From: Lentisphaerota bacterium
GTDB taxonomy: Bacteria; Verrucomicrobiota; Lentisphaeria; Oligosphaerales; JAFGRS01
Assembly (NCBI GenBank): GCA_012514865.1
Contig: JAAYZO010000544.1
Coordinates: 1 to 7,959 of the forward strand
Direction: 5' to 3'
DNA length: 7,959 bases
Shown: positions 6,424-7,959 of the stretch, piece after piece
How positions within the stretch are numbered: position 1 is the first letter of the stretch
How the letters are laid out: the number at the start of each line of letters is the position of its first letter
Program-made: the position numbers and the translations under genes
The notes under the pieces: model-generated
Seen by the model: the letters and a program-made list of their open reading frames with translations, nothing else
Told to the model about the DNA's origin: nothing
Database searches by the model: none

Positions 6424-6628
6424 CGGGTCATCTCCTCGGTTTGACCAGGCGGCGTCGTCGACGCGACCGCCGCGTTCCCAGAATGTGATGGGCCGCGCCG
6501 CGCTGTCAAATACACCCCGGTGCGTCGCGCCGCACCCGCCGCCGCCCAGTCAGACGGGTCAGACAGGCCTGCCCCGCCCGACAGCGCCGCACGTGGCTGT
6601 TCGACGACCGCCTCAACGCTCTCTCTTT
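6424..6628. other. Gene-free stretch upstream of the dehydrogenase operon
   Basis: About 205 bp separate the dehydrogenase start from the repeat copy at 6629. I see the candidate minus-strand promoter (6482-6509) and the ribosome site just upstream of 6423. I see no tRNA, riboswitch-like fold or small gene with convincing codon use. Confidence 0.5.
6482..6509 (-). promoter_or_regulatory. Candidate promoter for the dehydrogenase pair
   Basis: On the minus strand a perfect TTGACA (6509-6504) is followed after 16 bp by CACATT (6487-6482), which matches the -10 consensus at 3 of 6 positions, including A2 and T6. It would give a leader of about 50 nt. The -35 match is good and the -10 weak, so an activator may be needed. 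Confidence 0.4.
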
Positions 6629-6726
6629 CACCCTGGAGGGGTGCCAGATCGTAGCCGGGGGTCGCGCGAAAGCACGCCCCCCGGAACCGCGAAACCACGA
6701 ATCACGCACCCTGGAGGGGTGCCAGA
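6629..6726 (+). repeat. Intergenic hairpin repeat, copy 2, with terminal direct repeats
   Basis: The unit begins CACCCTGGAGGGGTGCCAGA (6629-6648) and the same 20 bases recur at 6707-6726, a 78-bp period. Between them lies the conserved TCGTAGCCGGGGGTCGCGCG and a 10-bp stem with one mismatch: CCGGGGGTCG at 6655-6664 and CGCCCCCCGG at 6675-6684 around a 10-nt loop. The 3' half of the unit is less conserved (CCGGAACCGCG here, CCGGAAACGCG in copy 1). It lies wholly between the WalJ-like gene and the dehydrogenase operon. Confidence 0.88.
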
Positions 6727-6739
6727 ATCGGGTTGTCAG

Positions 6740-6769
6740 ACGCCCCGGTCGCCGTCGGCGACCGGGCGT
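6740..6769 (-). terminator. Strong hairpin at the 3' end of the WalJ-like gene, putative terminator
   Basis: CCGGTCGCC (6745-6753) pairs with GGCGACCGG (6757-6765) around a GTC loop. ACGC (6740-6743) pairs with GCGT (6766-6769) across one bulged C. The stem begins 2 bp past the stop codon of the minus-strand gene, which is typical of a terminator. No T-run follows on the minus strand (TCTGACAACC), so it may act as a U-poor terminator or an mRNA 3' end stabiliser. Confidence 0.6.
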
Positions 6770-6771
6770 GC

Positions 6772-7569
6772 TCAGATCCAGAAGGTCGGCAGGGGCTCAT
6801 CCTGGCGGGCGATATGGGCGGCGATGTCGGTGCGGCCGAGGCTGGCCAGGCAGTCGATGGCCATCTGGGCCACCAGCTCGTAGCGGTTGCACTCCTCGCT
6901 GGTGTGCGCCATGACCACGTGGCGCGTGCGCGCGTCCACGACGCGCTGCAGCAGCGCCACGCAGGCCTCGTTGCTGAGGTGCCCATGGCGGCCCAGGATG
7001 CGCTGCTTCAGAGCCCAGGGGCGTGTCGAGTTCCCGAGCATGCCCAGGTCGTGGTTGCTCTCGATGACGAGGGCGTCACAGCCGCGGAGCTGGTGCTCGA
7101 CCAGGTGGTTGACATGGCCGAGGTCGGTGGCGACGCCGATGCGCCGGCCGTGCGCCTGCAGGACGAAGGCGACCGGGTCGCTGGCGTCGTGCGGGATCGA
7201 GAAGGGATGGACGGTGAACGGCCCGACCGCGAAGGGATTCCCGGCGGCGAACAGGCAGAGCCGGCCGAGGCGCTCGTCGCGCTTCTTCAGCACCGTCGCC
7301 GTGCCGCGGTTGGCGAAGACCGGCAGGCCGTAGCGTTCGGCGAACACCCGCAGGCCGCGGACGTGGTCGGCATGCTCGTGCGAGACAATCACGCCGCGCA
7401 GCGCCGTCGGCTCGACGCCGGTCTGCGCCAGGCGGTCGTCGAGCTCGCGGGCGCTGAAGCCGGCGTCGAGCAGCACGGCGCCGTCGGGCGCCTGGATGAC
7501 CAGGGCGTTGCCGCGGCTGCCGCTGCCCAGAATCGTGATGCCCAGGGAAGGTAAGGAGGAATCGGCCAT
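6772..7569 (-). CDS. WalJ/YycJ-type MBL-fold metallohydrolase
   Basis: A 265-aa metallo-beta-lactamase-fold protein matching the WalJ/YycJ family of probable single-domain DNA exonucleases along its whole length. ITILGSGSRGNALVI (11-25) is the family's N-terminal strand. SHEHADH at 63-69 is the HxHxDH metal site. His127 in IPHDASDP, Asp149 in ATDLGHV, His173 in ESNHDLGML and His222 in MAHTSEECN complete the expected ligands and family motifs, together with PWALKQRILG and GHLSNEA (184-202). These fit a two-metal cytoplasmic phosphodiesterase. In Bacillus the homologue sits with the WalRK two-component genes; no regulator or kinase is adjacent here. ATG 7569 is chosen because the conserved fold starts 10 residues later. 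The frame stays open for 100 codons upstream only because it reads through repeat copy 3 and spacer. The ribosome site is weak (GCGAGAA). A promoter candidate lies about 90 bp upstream and a hairpin terminator at the 3' end. Confidence 0.92.
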   Translation of the reverse strand: MADSSLPSLGITILGSGSRGNALVIQAPDGAVLLDAGFSARELDDRLAQTGVEPTALRGVIVSHEHADHVRGLRVFAERYGLPVFANRGTATVLKKRDERLGRLCLFAAGNPFAVGPFTVHPFSIPHDASDPVAFVLQAHGRRIGVATDLGHVNHLVEHQLRGCDALVIESNHDLGMLGNSTRPWALKQRILGRHGHLSNEACVALLQRVVDARTRHVVMAHTSEECNRYELVAQMAIDCLASLGRTDIAAHIARQDEPLPTFWI

Positions 7570-7731
7570 GGTTCTCGCGGTCGTTGTCGGCAGAGTCCCC
7601 GCCGGAGTCGGTGCCGGCCGCGCCTCGGGCCAGCCGGTCGAGCCGGGGGGATGCGCACGCCCACCACTGTAGCCGACCCCGGCGCGGTGTCCACCAGGGC
7701 TGATCGAGGATCGCGTCAGCGGCCGCCTGGT
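7570..7731. other. Leader and promoter region of the WalJ-like gene
   Basis: About 160 bp between the start codon and repeat copy 3. It contains the promoter candidate at 7666-7693 and otherwise GC-rich sequence with no gene I can support. Confidence 0.5.
7666..7693 (-). promoter_or_regulatory. Candidate promoter for the WalJ-like gene
   Basis: On the minus strand TGGACA (7693-7688, 5 of 6 to the -35 consensus) and TACAGT (7671-7666, 4 of 6 to the -10 consensus) are 16 bp apart. This is the same spacing as the other two candidates in the window. It lies about 40 bp from repeat copy 3 and about 95 bp upstream of the start codon. Confidence 0.4.
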
Positions 7732-7787
7732 CACCCTGAAGGGGTGCCAGATCGTAGCCGGGGGTCGCGCGAGAGCCCGACCCCCGG
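7732..7787 (+). repeat. Intergenic hairpin repeat, copy 3 (without second terminal box)
   Basis: CACCCTGAAGGGGTGCC followed by AGATCGTAGCCGGGGGTCG matches copies 1 and 2. The first box is changed from TGGAG to TGAAG in its loop, which keeps the CACCC/GGGTG stem. The large stem is perfect: CCGGGGGTCG at 7758-7767 with CGACCCCCGG at 7778-7787 and a 10-nt loop. After the stem the sequence diverges, and no CACCCTGGAGGG box is found where copies 1 and 2 have one. Confidence 0.88.
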
Positions 7788-7959
7788 AGGGAATAGACGC
7801 CAGCCGACGATGCCTCCACGTGGGATGTCGGTTCCTCGGGATCGGGATCGCTATCGTCGCGCCAGGCAAAGGCCGGCGCGAAAGGAGGTGACAGACAAGG
7901 AAACTGCCACTGAAATTCGCGAGAGGAACCCAGCGGGTGCAGGCCGTGCAGCCGAACCC
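7788..7959. other. Unassigned window end, with a consensus anti-SD complement and a hairpin
   Basis: No gene is supported in these 172 bp. A 7-bp stem TCGCGCC/GGCGCGA (7857-7863 with 7875-7881) immediately precedes AAAGGAGGTGA (7881-7891), a near-perfect Shine-Dalgarno sequence. No ATG or TTG start lies at the normal distance downstream. A plus-strand frame from ATG 7810 stays open to the window end (50 codons), but its third-position GC is only about half, unlike the neighbours, and its ATG lacks a well-placed ribosome site. The 5' end of a plus-strand gene here is possible but not shown. Confidence 0.35.

Noticed and set aside
6733..7554. 273-codon plus-strand open frame opposite the WalJ-like gene
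   Set aside because: Shadow of a gene with complete metal-binding motifs; its composition is reverse-frame-like.
7570..7869. 100-codon N-terminal extension of the WalJ-like protein
   Set aside because: It reads through repeat copy 3 and the promoter region. The extension has no resemblance to the family, whose N-terminal strand begins 10 residues after ATG 7569.
7881..7891. Reverse complement of a 16S rRNA 3' end
   Set aside because: AAAGGAGGTGA matches the anti-SD complement, but the flanking sequence (CAGACAAGG) does not continue into the conserved 16S end.
7810..7959. Start of a plus-strand gene running off the window
   Set aside because: Open for 50 codons, but third-position GC is about half, compared with very high values in the real genes here, and the ATG lacks a well-spaced ribosome site.

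Overview
This is a GC-rich bacterial chromosomal window. GC is very high at third codon positions, genes are closely spaced, and SD-like ribosome sites precede most starts. It holds seven protein-coding genes that I can support, three copies of an intergenic hairpin-forming repeat, and no rRNA, tRNA, transposase or CRISPR array that I can see. Placement is uncertain. The divergent seryl-tRNA synthetase, the YkgJ-type protein and the hairpin repeats would suit an environmental high-GC lineage such as the Planctomycetota/Lentisphaerota/Verrucomicrobiota group, but this is a weak inference from general family knowledge.

Layout. Bases 1-88 hold one repeat copy, cut by the window edge. Bases 259-3742 are a plus-strand cluster of three genes with gaps of 21 and 22 bp: a double hotdog FabA/FabZ-type dehydratase, serS, and a large YkgJ-family cysteine-cluster protein. 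A convergent minus-strand GNAT acetyltransferase follows (3806-4258). Next come two minus-strand medium-chain dehydrogenase/reductase genes (5389-6423, then 4383-5384) only 4 bp apart, clearly one operon. The 6424-6771 gap holds a candidate promoter for that operon, a second repeat copy and a strong hairpin at the 3' end of the next gene. That gene (6772-7569, minus) is a WalJ/YycJ-type metallo-beta-lactamase-fold protein. Upstream of it are a candidate promoter, the third repeat copy, and about 170 bp of unassigned sequence at the window end.

The genes do not form one obvious pathway. They fall into lipid metabolism (dehydratase), translation (SerRS), an unknown metal-cluster protein, an acetyltransferase, a redox pair and a probable nuclease.

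The most notable protein is the first gene. It fuses two FabZ-like hotdog domains. The first keeps the catalytic His but has Ala in place of the catalytic acid; the second keeps the Glu but has lost the His-containing GHFP loop. FabZ active sites are built from His of one protomer and Glu of the other, so this looks like a covalent pseudodimer with exactly one complete active site. The second point of interest is the repeat family. Each copy has a 5-bp and a 10-bp hairpin, and in two copies the unit is bounded by a repeated CACCCTGGAGGG box at a 76-78 bp period.
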